Part shown: positions 42,171 to 50,790 of the stretch, one piece after another | Numbering within the stretch: the stretch's first letter is position 1 | How the letters are laid out: every line of letters begins with the position of its first letter | Assembly: GCA_002424865.1 (NCBI GenBank) | Contig: DILC01000035.1 | Coordinates: forward strand, 57,423 to 111,456 | Direction: 5' to 3' | DNA length: 54,034 nt | From: Rhodocyclaceae bacterium UBA5602 | GTDB taxonomy: Bacteria > Pseudomonadota > Gammaproteobacteria > Burkholderiales > Rhodocyclaceae | The notes under the pieces: generated by a model | Databases searched by the model: none | Told to the model about the DNA's origin: nothing | The model's input: only the letters and a program-made list of their open reading frames with translations | Made by a program: the position numbers and the translations under genes

Positions 42171-42614
42171 ATGTTTCAACATTTGCTTGTGCCTATAGAC
42201 GGCTCAGAACTTTCGGCCAAGGCGGTTGATCGTGCCGTGTTGTTTGCCAAAGAGAGCGGAGCCAAAATTACCTTTTTCTTTGCCAAGCCTGAGTATCCGC
42301 TTTCGTTTTATGGCGAAGGGGCATTGATTGATCCCGCTACGCCTGAGCAGTTTGCAAAAATGGCGGAGGATCAAGCGCAAGAAATTCTGACCGAAGCCGT
42401 AGCCAAGGCAGGCGCGCAGACAGTGTCTTGTGATTCGCTCAGCTTGACGCAAAGCGCGCCATGGGAAGGCATTATTGCCGCAGCAGGACAGATGGGTGCT
42501 GACCTGATTTTTATGGCATCCCACGGCCGACGCGGCATTAGCGGCTTACTGCTCGGCTCGGAAACCCAAAAGGTGCTTACGCATTCGGATATACCCGTGC
42601 TGGTTTATCGTTGA
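42171..42614 (+). CDS. Universal stress protein (UspA family)
   Basis: The protein has 147 residues, the usual length of a single-domain Usp. HLLVPIDGSELSAKAVDRA opens the fold. The ATP-binding motif is MASHGRRGISGLLLGSETQKVL, matching GxxGxxxxxxGS-type sites. The exact stress role is unknown. The start ATG at 42171 is preferred to GTG at 42165 because GGAGGAA lies 8 nt before it. It is followed by a bidirectional terminator shared with tRNA-Thr. Confidence 0.92.
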   Translation: MFQHLLVPIDGSELSAKAVDRAVLFAKESGAKITFFFAKPEYPLSFYGEGALIDPATPEQFAKMAEDQAQEILTEAVAKAGAQTVSCDSLSLTQSAPWEGIIAAAGQMGADLIFMASHGRRGISGLLLGSETQKVLTHSDIPVLVYR

Positions 42615-42759
42615 TTTTGAGCGGCTCTCGATCGCTTGTGGGGTACTGGCCTCCCACGGTCGCCATTCGGCCCGATTGGGCTCGATTGGGCTCGATTGTT
42701 GGCTTGTAACTGTCCCAGGGACTGGTGAGTGGATGCGTTAAGGCTTCCTCCAGCGCGCT

Positions 42760-42803
42760 AAAAGCCAAAAAGCCCCGGTCATGATCGGGGCTTTTTGGCT
42801 TTT
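42760..42803. terminator. Bidirectional rho-independent terminator
   Basis: A perfect 18-bp stem runs from AAAAGCCAAAAAGCCCCG (42760-42777) to CGGGGCTTTTTGGCTTTT (42786-42803) around an 8-nt loop. T-runs occur on both strands, so it can serve the stress-protein gene and the tRNA-Thr gene. Confidence 0.9.
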
Positions 42804-42845
42804 AAAAAGCGGGTAACACTTCACTTGTAAAACACTTGTAAAAAT

Positions 42846-42921
<76 letters not shown>

Positions 42922-43086
42922 GAGGCCGCGGATTATAGCGGGGGCGAGGCATAGTAGCAATGCTGTCTTGTCTGCGGGAGGAGCCATTGATGAGCCGCCC
43001 TGATCCCGCCTTCCATGCACGCTTGAGGCGACGCTGAACAAGTGCCGTCAAAACACACCCTGTTGTATTGAACCTGGAAACCCTCT

Positions 43087-43428
43087 GTTTTCCGCTTCCT
43101 ATGCCGTCAGTGTGCAGTTTCATGCCGAAATGCCATGGCTGGCTCTTGCGCGTTTGGTGCATTTCGGGGTCACGCGTCTTGTCAGCGTTCTTGGTGGCGC
43201 TGGGAGCGCTGATGATGGTGGTATCCACGATGGTGCCGCTATTGACCTTGTGAAGCCTTTGCTCTGCAACACCGCGTCCACCTGTGCGAACAAGGCCTCA
43301 CCGAGTTTGTTGTCATGCAGGCGCTTGTGAAAATTCAGCATGGCATCGGGCACCGGCTCTCGTCCCGGGTCGGCGCCGTCGTAAAGAGCCTCCCCGCAGG
43401 AGAGATCGGCCAGGTTGAAGCAGTTCAA
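43087..43428 (-). pseudogene. Broken IS5-family transposase
   Basis: Two adjacent minus-strand frames make up a partial transposase. The first (43428 down to about 43250) reads FNLADLSCGEALYDG, then ADPGREPVPDAMLNFHKRL and NLGEALFAQVD. The second (from about 43249) reads NSGTIVDTTIISAPSATKN and RDPEMHQTRKSQPWHFGMK, which carry the first catalytic aspartate region of the DDE domain. A frameshift separates them. Residues are missing in the first block, and the start and all of the C-terminal half are absent. No intact terminal inverted repeats were seen. It is a decayed relic and not active. Confidence 0.85.
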
Positions 43429-43526
43429 TTGATCTGATCATTCAGTCCAGGTGTGATCCATGCGGCAGGGATGCCCCCGATGTTTTAGCCGCACGGCGGT
43501 GAATCCACTTGGAATAAATTTTTTTA

Positions 43527-46500
43527 TCAGTCAACCGTCCGGTAACGATATTTTTTCGACTTCACCTTTGAAATTGGTGGTGGCACCGGCGTCGGCTGGA
43601 ACAGCTTGCTGGGCAAGGAGGGATTGGTAGTGCTCTTGCTTACGCACCCGATGCAAATCGGGTCTTCACCCGGCAGGTTGACCACCACAGGGTCTGTCGG
43701 CAAGCCAACGCCAAGAAACGCGCCGCGAATTTCACCACCGCAGTTGCCGTTAACGCCGATCGCGCCTGAGCCATTGATCAAATTGAGAAAATAACCGCCG
43801 CCTTCTCCCAGTGCTGCGCTACAGACTCCGGCCGGTACTGGGCGGGTGGTGTTAACCGCGACCATGCCACCCAGGATGATGGGCTGGGTCACCGCTTGCT
43901 CACCTTGATAAACAAACCCTACTCGCCACGCTTTTTTCGATTCACTCGGCAGAATGCCCGGCGAGCCGCAAACGGCAGGTGCGGCCGTGTAATCGAGCAC
44001 GCAGGCATCTACTGCCGTCGGGTCGCCATCCAGGTTGCAGGCAGTGGTTGGCGCATCAAAGGCATCCAGCGTATCGCGATAAGCATAGACGTAATTTCTG
44101 ACGTTCATCGCGTAGGGATAGTCTTCCGCCAGGGGACGCTCGCGGTCACCGGAGCCCATGGCCGCATACACTGTGCTGCCGCCGCCAAACAGCACCGCTG
44201 GCGCGAACATGAATTTGCGTGCGCCCGAGGTGTACGCTATTTTTTTGATCGACCAATCGTCCTCGTCCAATGGTGTAGGCGACGCGGGGCTATTGACAAA
44301 ACTCAGGCGGTAAAGCGTTCCGCCGAGGTCTGCCACATAGCCATAGTCGGCATAGCCGTCATTGTCGATATCAACGAAGGAAATGCCGGCGGTCACGCCG
44401 CGCATGCCGGAGAACGTGAATTTCTTGATCAGCGTCCCGTTCTCGGCGTCCACCAGATAAACAGCGCGACCCTTGGCGCTGGCGCAGGTGCTTGTCCATG
44501 AGGGGGGATTGGCGGCTGGCACCGTGTCCTCGCAGTTATCGTAACCACCGCCAAACACCACGACAGGCCGGGTGGCGCTGTAGCCCATGATCTTGGTCAC
44601 GACCGGCGTGGACCAGGTCTGGCCGATGCCGTCGAAGTTGCTCGTGCAGCCGGTATCGTCGCCAAGACGCGGGCAACCCTGGTGCCACTTGAGCGAAGGC
44701 GTGGTATTGGTCGTCACATCCAGCGCATGCACCATGCGTCCGCCACGCCGCTGTGTCGGGTAGAGCCAGACCTTGGTATTCCCTAAGCTCTGATACAGGC
44801 CTGGCGAGCCGTCGAACAGGTAATTCTTGGGCGTCGAGCCGGTGGCCGGTGCTGCACCAAACGCAATGGAAGGCGTATTTTGCATCAGGCGTGTCTGCTT
44901 GGTCGTGTCGAGGAATTCCGGCGGGATGAACGCCCATTTTTCCTTGCCGGTTGCGCCGTCCACCGCGCGCAGCATGCCGTCGTTGGCGCCGTAATAGATC
45001 ACCGTATCGTTAGTGCCATAGTTCACCGCCAGCGGCCGCGAGTGCACCACGTCGCCATGCACCGAAGCGCGCACCGCATTGGCGATTGACGACGACAGCG
45101 TCTTCTCTTCAACGTGTGCGCCATCTACATTGATATCGACGCCGCGAATGTAGTCGTAAAGATTAGCCGAACCCGCACTCGTCGCATCCAGCGCTGCCAG
45201 GGAGCTGCCCGAGCGGGTATAGATAGTGCGATTCACGGTCCACGTCGGGGAGGACGATGTGCTCGGCGGATTATTGCCGCGGCGAATCACCCCGGCCACC
45301 GCGCCTTTTTCCACGCTCTGCCCATCCGGCAGATCCGACCAGGGGCTGGTGCTTGCTGCCGGCATGGCCAGGCAGCTACTCTTTGGTGTCGGGTTGATCA
45401 GGGAATTGGAGGCCAGGTTTAACGCACCGATTTTCACACCATCCCACCAGGCGCCGGAGTCCGTTGTCCAGAAGCTGACGCCGCAATCATTCAGGAAGCC
45501 GGTTTGCGAGTTCAATGCCGTGGCGCCGACTGAATCGACCAGATCCAGGACGCCATTGATTTTGGCAATCTGAAACTTCTTCAGGTTGCCGAACCAGCGT
45601 GGCTCCAGCGAAGGGCGGAAAACGCCGATATAGACTTCATTCAGGTTCTGCGAGCGGTTCGTGGTGGACAGCGGAATGCTCGCCGCCGCGAACGCCGTGT
45701 TTACCGACTGAATCTCGGAGACGATCTGTTTTAGCGCCGCCAGAATCTGCGCCTGTGACTTGGCTGCGAAGTAGCGCCCGCCACCTTGCTGAGCCATGCT
45801 CATGGACAGCGCCGTTTCGTCCGTATTCTGCTTTGCGTTGTACACGTCGATGGTGTAGGTGGTGACGTTCTGTTTGCCCAAAGCGCCGCCCGTGGCCGCA
45901 GCGCCCTGGGTGGTTGTGGTGACGGCAACTACCGGTCCGGTTCCGGTACTGCCTGCGTCGACGATGCTGAAGTCGCTAGCGACAACATCGGTCAGCGGCC
46001 CGGTGGTGCGATGGCTGAACGTAACGACTGAACCACTGCTCGTGGCGATCCAGTTCGTGTAATTGGTAGCCGCTACTTTAGTCGCTATGTCGGTTGGAGT
46101 TTCTCCGCCCGCCAAGGTAGTGGTCGCTCCATCGAAGGTAATCGTATCCGCGCCGACGATGGCGCCGGAGGTATTGAAGTTGGCAGTAAACGCCTCGGCG
46201 ACCGCTGCCGTGCCATCGGGGCTCAGGTCATTCTGGTGCAGGCAACTGGTCCATTCGTCGGCCATGTAGCTGTTGGGCGTCGTGTTGTAAGTGCCGGTCG
46301 GCACGCCGAGCATGGCCGTGTAGTTGCCGAAAATATTGTAAGTGGTTGGTGTTGTGCTGGTGTTCGACGCAGTACAGGTGTAGCTGGTGAACACCGGGCT
46401 GCTGTATGCATAGCGGGTGCTGTCCGCGTCAGGCTTCGTAGCATTGGATGAGGTATGCGCCACGATCACATTGTAGACAGCCCCGCTGTAGCTCACCTTT

Positions 46501-47354
46501 TGCCCAACGGTATAGGCAGTTCCCGTTGCCCATGCCGCAGCGGTGTAGGCGGTGGCGGCGGCCGCTTCGCACGCTGCCTGCGAGGCATAGGCGCCGCTGC
46601 CCAGCGCCACCTGCTGCGCCACCGGTTGTGTCGTGAAATTCGGCAACGGTACGCTGGTGGTGCTGCAACCCAGCGAGGCGAGCTTATCCTTGTTGGCTTG
46701 GGTGTCATTGGTGATTGGCGAATTGCTGCCCGTGTTATTGCCGATGAAGATCATGAAAATGCGCCCGCAGCCATTGGCGGCGGTGATGGGGCTCTTGAAC
46801 ACCGTGTAAGGCGTGGTGTAGGCCGTGCCGTCTGCAGAGGGATTGGGCGGATTCAAGGTGTCAACTGTGTGGCTGCCAGTCAAATAGTTGTAAACCTCCC
46901 ACATCAGGTTGCCGTAGGGCGTGCCTGAATTGCGCTTCTCATTGCTGCTGGTGATGTTGTTGTAAATCGTATCCATGTGGGTCGACAAAACAGCCTTGTT
47001 CGCATCCGTCATCTGGCTGATGGGGAAGCGCATGAAACCGCCGGTATTGTTGGCGTTGCCAGCAGTGACAAACTCCATCAGGCCGACGTTGACACCGGAG
47101 TTGATCACCGTGGAATCGCTGAGCAGTTGCTGGATAGCCCGGGCTTCGGATTGACCCTGCTGGATGCCACCCGGCCATTGCTGCGCGATATTGGACCATT
47201 GCGACTCGTTATCCAGCACGATAAGAATGCTGGGGTTGCTCGCCGCAATCGAACCACCGGTAAAGATATCGATGTCTTCGGCGAGCACTGGAATAGGCGC
47301 CCAGACAATGGCCACAGCAAGCAGACAAGCCAGGCATTTCGATATTTTTTTCAT
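43527..47354 (-). CDS. pilY1: Type IV pilus tip adhesin/assembly protein PilY1
   Basis: The protein has 1275 residues and a signal peptide (CLACLLAVAIVWAPIPVLA). The N-terminal half (about residues 35-580) resembles the variable vWA-like part, where the expected MIDAS DxSxS is replaced by LDNESQ. The C-terminal half is a PilC/PilY1 beta-propeller (about 740-1200), with YYGANDGMLRAVDG and GSTPKNYLFDG. It also has the calcium-binding loop DIDNDG at residues 995-1000. PilY1 caps the pilus and controls extension, surface sensing and adhesion. Its ribosome site AGGAGA spans the pilX stop, so the two are coupled. It is the last gene of the pilin cluster. Confidence 0.92.
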   Translation of the reverse strand: MKKISKCLACLLAVAIVWAPIPVLAEDIDIFTGGSIAASNPSILIVLDNESQWSNIAQQWPGGIQQGQSEARAIQQLLSDSTVINSGVNVGLMEFVTAGNANNTGGFMRFPISQMTDANKAVLSTHMDTIYNNITSSNEKRNSGTPYGNLMWEVYNYLTGSHTVDTLNPPNPSADGTAYTTPYTVFKSPITAANGCGRIFMIFIGNNTGSNSPITNDTQANKDKLASLGCSTTSVPLPNFTTQPVAQQVALGSGAYASQAACEAAAATAYTAAAWATGTAYTVGQKVSYSGAVYNVIVAHTSSNATKPDADSTRYAYSSPVFTSYTCTASNTSTTPTTYNIFGNYTAMLGVPTGTYNTTPNSYMADEWTSCLHQNDLSPDGTAAVAEAFTANFNTSGAIVGADTITFDGATTTLAGGETPTDIATKVAATNYTNWIATSSGSVVTFSHRTTGPLTDVVASDFSIVDAGSTGTGPVVAVTTTTQGAAATGGALGKQNVTTYTIDVYNAKQNTDETALSMSMAQQGGGRYFAAKSQAQILAALKQIVSEIQSVNTAFAAASIPLSTTNRSQNLNEVYIGVFRPSLEPRWFGNLKKFQIAKINGVLDLVDSVGATALNSQTGFLNDCGVSFWTTDSGAWWDGVKIGALNLASNSLINPTPKSSCLAMPAASTSPWSDLPDGQSVEKGAVAGVIRRGNNPPSTSSSPTWTVNRTIYTRSGSSLAALDATSAGSANLYDYIRGVDINVDGAHVEEKTLSSSIANAVRASVHGDVVHSRPLAVNYGTNDTVIYYGANDGMLRAVDGATGKEKWAFIPPEFLDTTKQTRLMQNTPSIAFGAAPATGSTPKNYLFDGSPGLYQSLGNTKVWLYPTQRRGGRMVHALDVTTNTTPSLKWHQGCPRLGDDTGCTSNFDGIGQTWSTPVVTKIMGYSATRPVVVFGGGYDNCEDTVPAANPPSWTSTCASAKGRAVYLVDAENGTLIKKFTFSGMRGVTAGISFVDIDNDGYADYGYVADLGGTLYRLSFVNSPASPTPLDEDDWSIKKIAYTSGARKFMFAPAVLFGGGSTVYAAMGSGDRERPLAEDYPYAMNVRNYVYAYRDTLDAFDAPTTACNLDGDPTAVDACVLDYTAAPAVCGSPGILPSESKKAWRVGFVYQGEQAVTQPIILGGMVAVNTTRPVPAGVCSAALGEGGGYFLNLINGSGAIGVNGNCGGEIRGAFLGVGLPTDPVVVNLPGEDPICIGCVSKSTTNPSLPSKLFQPTPVPPPISKVKSKKYRYRTVD

Positions 47355-47363
47355 GATCTTCTC

Positions 47364-47942
47364 CTAGTCACATACCAGGGCGACTTTAGTGGTCGCCACC
47401 CGCTGCCCGACACCCTGGACGACGGAAACATTGTTCTGCTGAAAGGCGTCGCTGGCCGTGGCGGCGACATCCCAGACCACGGTGGAGCACAAGGAATCAC
47501 TGCTGCCGCTGCCTTCCACGCCCAAGGAGGCCTGATCCACGCTGCGGGCGCATCCCAGGTCGTCAGCCTTTGCAAAATCCAGCGTGTTCTGCGCAATGAC
47601 CTGGCGCTTGACGCACTTGGGCGGCGCGACGACGACCGTGTAGTTGTAGTCGCTGGCATTCAGCGGCTCGCCATTGATCTTGATATGGACCGTGTTGGCT
47701 CCAGTGCCAAACAGATTGGCGCCACTCGCCAGGTCGATCTCCCGATTGTTGACAATCTGGTCGATGACCTGCTCTGCCGAACGCACGGCTTCTGCCCGCG
47801 TTTGCTGATTATTCACAACGGCGAAGTTCGCCGCACCGAATTTCAACGCGGCCACGGCCATGAGCGTGAGCAGCACCAGCATCATCAAGCCGATGATGAG
47901 CACTACCCCGCGTTGCTTGTGCATTGAGCGCATTCCAGACAT
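47364..47942 (-). CDS. pilX: Minor pilin PilX
   Basis: The protein has 192 residues from the ATG at 47942. The start MSGMRSMHKQRGVVLIIGLMMLVLLTLMAVAAL has the PilX-type N-terminus, in which a basic leader precedes a long hydrophobic helix without the usual FTLIE. It is a pseudopilin of the tip-priming complex with PilV, PilW and FimT/PilE. GGGAGG lies before the start and the pilW stop is one base upstream, so translation is coupled. A longer open frame to 48029 lies within pilW and is not used. Cysteines near the C-terminus (LGCARS, LCSTVV, LVCD) probably form disulfides. Confidence 0.88.
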   Translation of the reverse strand: MSGMRSMHKQRGVVLIIGLMMLVLLTLMAVAALKFGAANFAVVNNQQTRAEAVRSAEQVIDQIVNNREIDLASGANLFGTGANTVHIKINGEPLNASDYNYTVVVAPPKCVKRQVIAQNTLDFAKADDLGCARSVDQASLGVEGSGSSDSLCSTVVWDVAATASDAFQQNNVSVVQGVGQRVATTKVALVCD

Positions 47943-47943
47943 C

Positions 47944-48999
47944 TTAGCCTCCCCGCAAGCCGATCGGATTGCGAATGCCGACCAGGCTGCTGAATTCGTG
48001 ACGGCGGATCTGGTCGGTGAATGGGCCAAAAGTAGTCCCGCCCAGCACGTAGGTCTTGCTCGTGTTCTTGTAGTCCGGGGATGGCGAACTATTGCGCGAA
48101 AGCAGATGGATCTTGACCGAAACCATCTGCCGCCACGCGGGGACGGTGGCTGGCGCTGTCACGTAACTGTCCGCCGTTGTATCGCCTCCAGTGTCCTGGC
48201 CATATTCAAGCTGCATCTGCTCGATGCCCGAGGCAATAGTGCTGATTGTCCAGGCCGTACCATGCAGTTCAGCCATTTTGAGTGAAGGCAGCCCGTCGCC
48301 AGGACGATCGTTATTGGCGATAAAGTAGATGCGCGCAATATAACGCCGGACATCTGCATAGTTGGGCGGGGTGGGAAAGTCCGGCGGGTGCGCGGTGGTG
48401 TTCCCGCAGTCGCGCTTGTGCAGGGCAAGGCTTGGTGTGGCGGTGGCGACAGCATACCAGTCGGCGGTATTTGGCGAACCCAATTCCTCACCCAAGGGAA
48501 CCACACCGGCGGTGCCGTCGGATTTTTCAGCCGGTGGTGTGCAATTTGATGCCTGGAAGTAGGGGCCAATGCCATCGGGATTACACCCCGAGTCGCCTTC
48601 GATGCAGGTACTTGCCCGCCGCACAGCCACGATATCGGTACCTGATTTGACATCGCTGAGGCAAGCTGGGGCAGTCCCGGCAGTGACGTTATCAATACCC
48701 TGAATATAAATGGGCACCGCCGCTTTCAAGGCAGCAACATCTGTGGCGCAGATATCGGGCAGGGCAGGATCGGACATGCCCGTATATTCAAGCCCTTGCC
48801 AAAACCCGGCAAGGCCAATATCTGTCGATAACCAGTCCATCGCGATGCGGCCGTTTTCAATCTGCTCTCCCATGCGGTCGATTTCGTGTTTCATTTTGGT
48901 TGAGGTGACAAAAATGGCCGTCATTGCCGCTGAAATAATCAAGCCGATGGCCATGGCGACCATCAATTCAATCAATGACATACCCCGTTGCTTCAACAT
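47944..48999 (-). CDS. pilW: Minor pilin PilW
   Basis: The protein has 351 residues. The class III signal MLKQRG/MSLIELMVAMAIGLI has a six-residue leader cut after Gly6 and Glu5 in the mature chain, as in all type IV pilins. The remainder matches PilW in length and has cysteine-rich loops (TCIEGDSGC). It joins PilV and PilX in the tip complex that primes pilus assembly. The start overlaps the pilV stop by 7 nt. The C-terminus ends GLRGG directly before pilX. Confidence 0.9.
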   Translation of the reverse strand: MLKQRGMSLIELMVAMAIGLIISAAMTAIFVTSTKMKHEIDRMGEQIENGRIAMDWLSTDIGLAGFWQGLEYTGMSDPALPDICATDVAALKAAVPIYIQGIDNVTAGTAPACLSDVKSGTDIVAVRRASTCIEGDSGCNPDGIGPYFQASNCTPPAEKSDGTAGVVPLGEELGSPNTADWYAVATATPSLALHKRDCGNTTAHPPDFPTPPNYADVRRYIARIYFIANNDRPGDGLPSLKMAELHGTAWTISTIASGIEQMQLEYGQDTGGDTTADSYVTAPATVPAWRQMVSVKIHLLSRNSSPSPDYKNTSKTYVLGGTTFGPFTDQIRRHEFSSLVGIRNPIGLRGG

Positions 49000-49556
49000 C
49001 CCGCATCCCCCGTTGCAACCCGGGTGCTGATCGCCCGCCGGTAGGCATCATTGGCGCCATAACTCATCGCACCACAGGCTGCCGCAGGCACGATGGTGGG
49101 CGAGCGCCCGCGCCAGACAATATCGATCTGCAAACCTGTCTGGCATCGGTTAAAGGCCTTGGTGGACGTTGCCGTGAAGGCAGTAATGCAAGCTTGCGCC
49201 TTATCCATCGCCCCAACGCCGGTGGTTCCTTGGCGCTCTCCAGATCCTCTCAACAGATTGCCTGTTTCGCAAGCATCACGGGCCGCATCCGTTAATGCTG
49301 AACAGTCCGCCAGCGCGCCGCCGCCCAAAGGCGAGGCGGCTGCGTAAGCCGCCGCCGCATCCGGGTTCGAGGCCACGCGTTCGGCAATGTCGTTCAAGAT
49401 GACCACTGCCTGGGCGCGTTGATAGGACTCGAACTCCATGACATAGATGCGCGCCTGCAAGCCGGCAACGCCCAAGAGGCCGAAGGAGAGTATGACGATG
49501 GTAACCAACACTTCAAGCAGTGCCGAGCCACGCGATGTGCTTGATGCGTTTTTCAT
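48993..49556 (-). CDS. pilV: Minor pilin PilV
   Basis: The protein has 187 residues from the ATG at 49556. The leader KNASSTSRG ends in Gly, followed by SALLEVLVTIVILSFGLLGVAGLQA, the PilV-type hydrophobic helix in which Glu5 is kept. The ATG follows the fimT stop within 3 nt, and a GTG at 49568 inside fimT is a less likely start. Cysteines occur in ADCSAL, DACETG and the final DAGC. It acts with PilW and PilX at the pilus tip. Confidence 0.9.
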   Translation of the reverse strand: MKNASSTSRGSALLEVLVTIVILSFGLLGVAGLQARIYVMEFESYQRAQAVVILNDIAERVASNPDAAAAYAAASPLGGGALADCSALTDAARDACETGNLLRGSGERQGTTGVGAMDKAQACITAFTATSTKAFNRCQTGLQIDIVWRGRSPTIVPAAACGAMSYGANDAYRRAISTRVATGDAGC

Positions 49557-49558
49557 TT

Positions 49559-50053
49559 TCAGGAACACGTATCAGCTGCGTTGATTGGCCGCGTCTTGGG
49601 GCGGCCGGCGGTATCGACGGTCACGCAACGCGTCGTGCGCGTACCGGCCGATGTAATCTTGATCGCGATTGCGGTGCCCGAAAGCCGGCCAACGGGAGTA
49701 AAGGTGATCCCCGTCCCGGCGCCACTGATGGTCGCATTCTGCACGGGACCATGCTGTTCGATGAAGATGGTTGGATTGGCTGGGTCGGGGTTATAGGTGC
49801 CATCCGGGTTGGCGATGAACCAGCCGTTTGCCCAATTGCCGCCGACTGGCTTGATCGACGTATTCAAACCCCGCGAAATGGCCTCGTTGCGGGCACGCAT
49901 CAGGCTGGTGTGAATATCGGCAGCCGTATCGCGGACACGCTGGCTGGCGATCCATTCGCTGAATGCGGGCACGGCGATGCCCATCAAAATGCCGAGGATC
50001 GCCAGGACGGCCATCAGTTCCAGGAGCGAAAACCCGCCACCACGCTTTACCAT
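49559..50053 (-). CDS. fimT: Pseudopilin FimT/GspH type
   Basis: The protein has 164 residues. The prepilin site is GGG/FSLLELMAVLAILGILMGIAVPAFSEW, with a six-residue leader and Glu5. The soluble part matches the GspH/FimT domain. The C-terminal tail reads VDTAGRPKTRPINAADTCS. Its GRPK resembles the GRxR motif that binds DNA in FimT of naturally competent gammaproteobacteria, with Lys for the second Arg. A role in DNA capture is therefore possible but not shown. The gene overlaps pilE by 7 nt. Confidence 0.85.
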   Translation of the reverse strand: MVKRGGGFSLLELMAVLAILGILMGIAVPAFSEWIASQRVRDTAADIHTSLMRARNEAISRGLNTSIKPVGGNWANGWFIANPDGTYNPDPANPTIFIEQHGPVQNATISGAGTGITFTPVGRLSGTAIAIKITSAGTRTTRCVTVDTAGRPKTRPINAADTCS

Positions 50054-50568
50054 GTCTGCGTACCTGCGACGCCATTGACGCCCTTGAGGCGCTTACCCGA
50101 CTGGTCGATGTGAAAGGATGTTGTCCCTACCTCGCTGGCAATCGGCGTGGCCACGGCGACATATCCCGGCGGAGGGCCGCTCAAGCTAATCGAAAAACCA
50201 TACAGCGCGGCAACATCCGGCGGCACGCTAAGGCTCAAATGTTCGGTCGTGCAGTCGGCGGCAGTCAAGCCGCCATACAGATAAGTCGAAGAAATGCATT
50301 TAGCGTAAGTCGAACGCCGGTCGGCCAGAAACTGCGGTTCTTTCTGCGCGATGTCGAGCAGTACCGCTTTGGCGGCGGCTTGCTTGCTGCGCAGGATATA
50401 TTCTTGGTAGTTCGGGATCGCGATGGCCAGGACAATGCCCATCACTGCGACGACAATCATCAATTCGATCAGGCTAAAACCTGCCGAACGGGATTTGGCA
50501 TGCGGGCTTTCCGCCTGTGTTTTGAACACAGGCGGAAAGCCCGCATGCAGTATCGCAATGTGTTTCAT
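50047..50568 (-). CDS. pilE: Type IV (minor) pilin PilE with unusually long leader
   Basis: The protein has 173 residues. The mature chain begins FSLIELMIVVAVMGIVLAIAIPNYQEYILRSKQAAAKA, the classical pilin helix, cut after Gly30. Typical C-terminal pilin features follow, including cysteines in AKCISS and AADCTT. The leader is about 30 residues, where 6-15 is normal, because a 51-bp palindrome (50498-50548) encodes its middle. Removing those 17 codons leaves MKHIAILKSRSAG, a normal leader. It is the first gene of the pilE-fimT-pilV-pilW-pilX-pilY1 string. The 222-bp gap before it (50569-50790) should hold the cluster promoter. Confidence 0.88.
   Translation of the reverse strand: MKHIAILHAGFPPVFKTQAESPHAKSRSAGFSLIELMIVVAVMGIVLAIAIPNYQEYILRSKQAAAKAVLLDIAQKEPQFLADRRSTYAKCISSTYLYGGLTAADCTTEHLSLSVPPDVAALYGFSISLSGPPPGYVAVATPIASEVGTTSFHIDQSGKRLKGVNGVAGTQTW
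50498..50548. repeat. 51-bp perfect palindrome inside the pilE leader
   Basis: The arms are 24 bp each (50498-50521 and 50525-50548), begin GCATGCGGGC and end GCCCGCATGC, with a 3-nt centre TTG. All 24 pairs match. The length is exactly 17 codons. In pilE mRNA it would form a very stable hairpin starting 18 nt after the start codon. Confidence 0.9.
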
Positions 50569-50790
50569 CGTGCCCCTTTAAAATACGTGCGAACAGATTA
50601 TCAGGCGCAAGCGTTTCTTCGGCAAGGTATTGACGATAAACGGATAGTCTTTGGCGACAGACGGTAGGGCAAGAGGGGCTTCCATTCCCGTGCCTAATGA
50701 TGGCCGCAGACGCGATCCGACCGATATTTTGCTCACGGTGTCGCTTGAAGTGCTGCTTAATTCAGACTTGCAAAAGCCTCTTAGCCCGGG

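Noticed and set aside
42672..42697. Tandem GGGCTCGATT repeat
   Set aside because: Only two to three 10-bp units are present; there is no array or associated gene.
42577..42768. Minus-strand frame of 63 codons after tRNA-Thr
   Set aside because: It overlaps the 3' end of the stress-protein gene, spans a small GGGCTCGATT tandem repeat and shows no motif.
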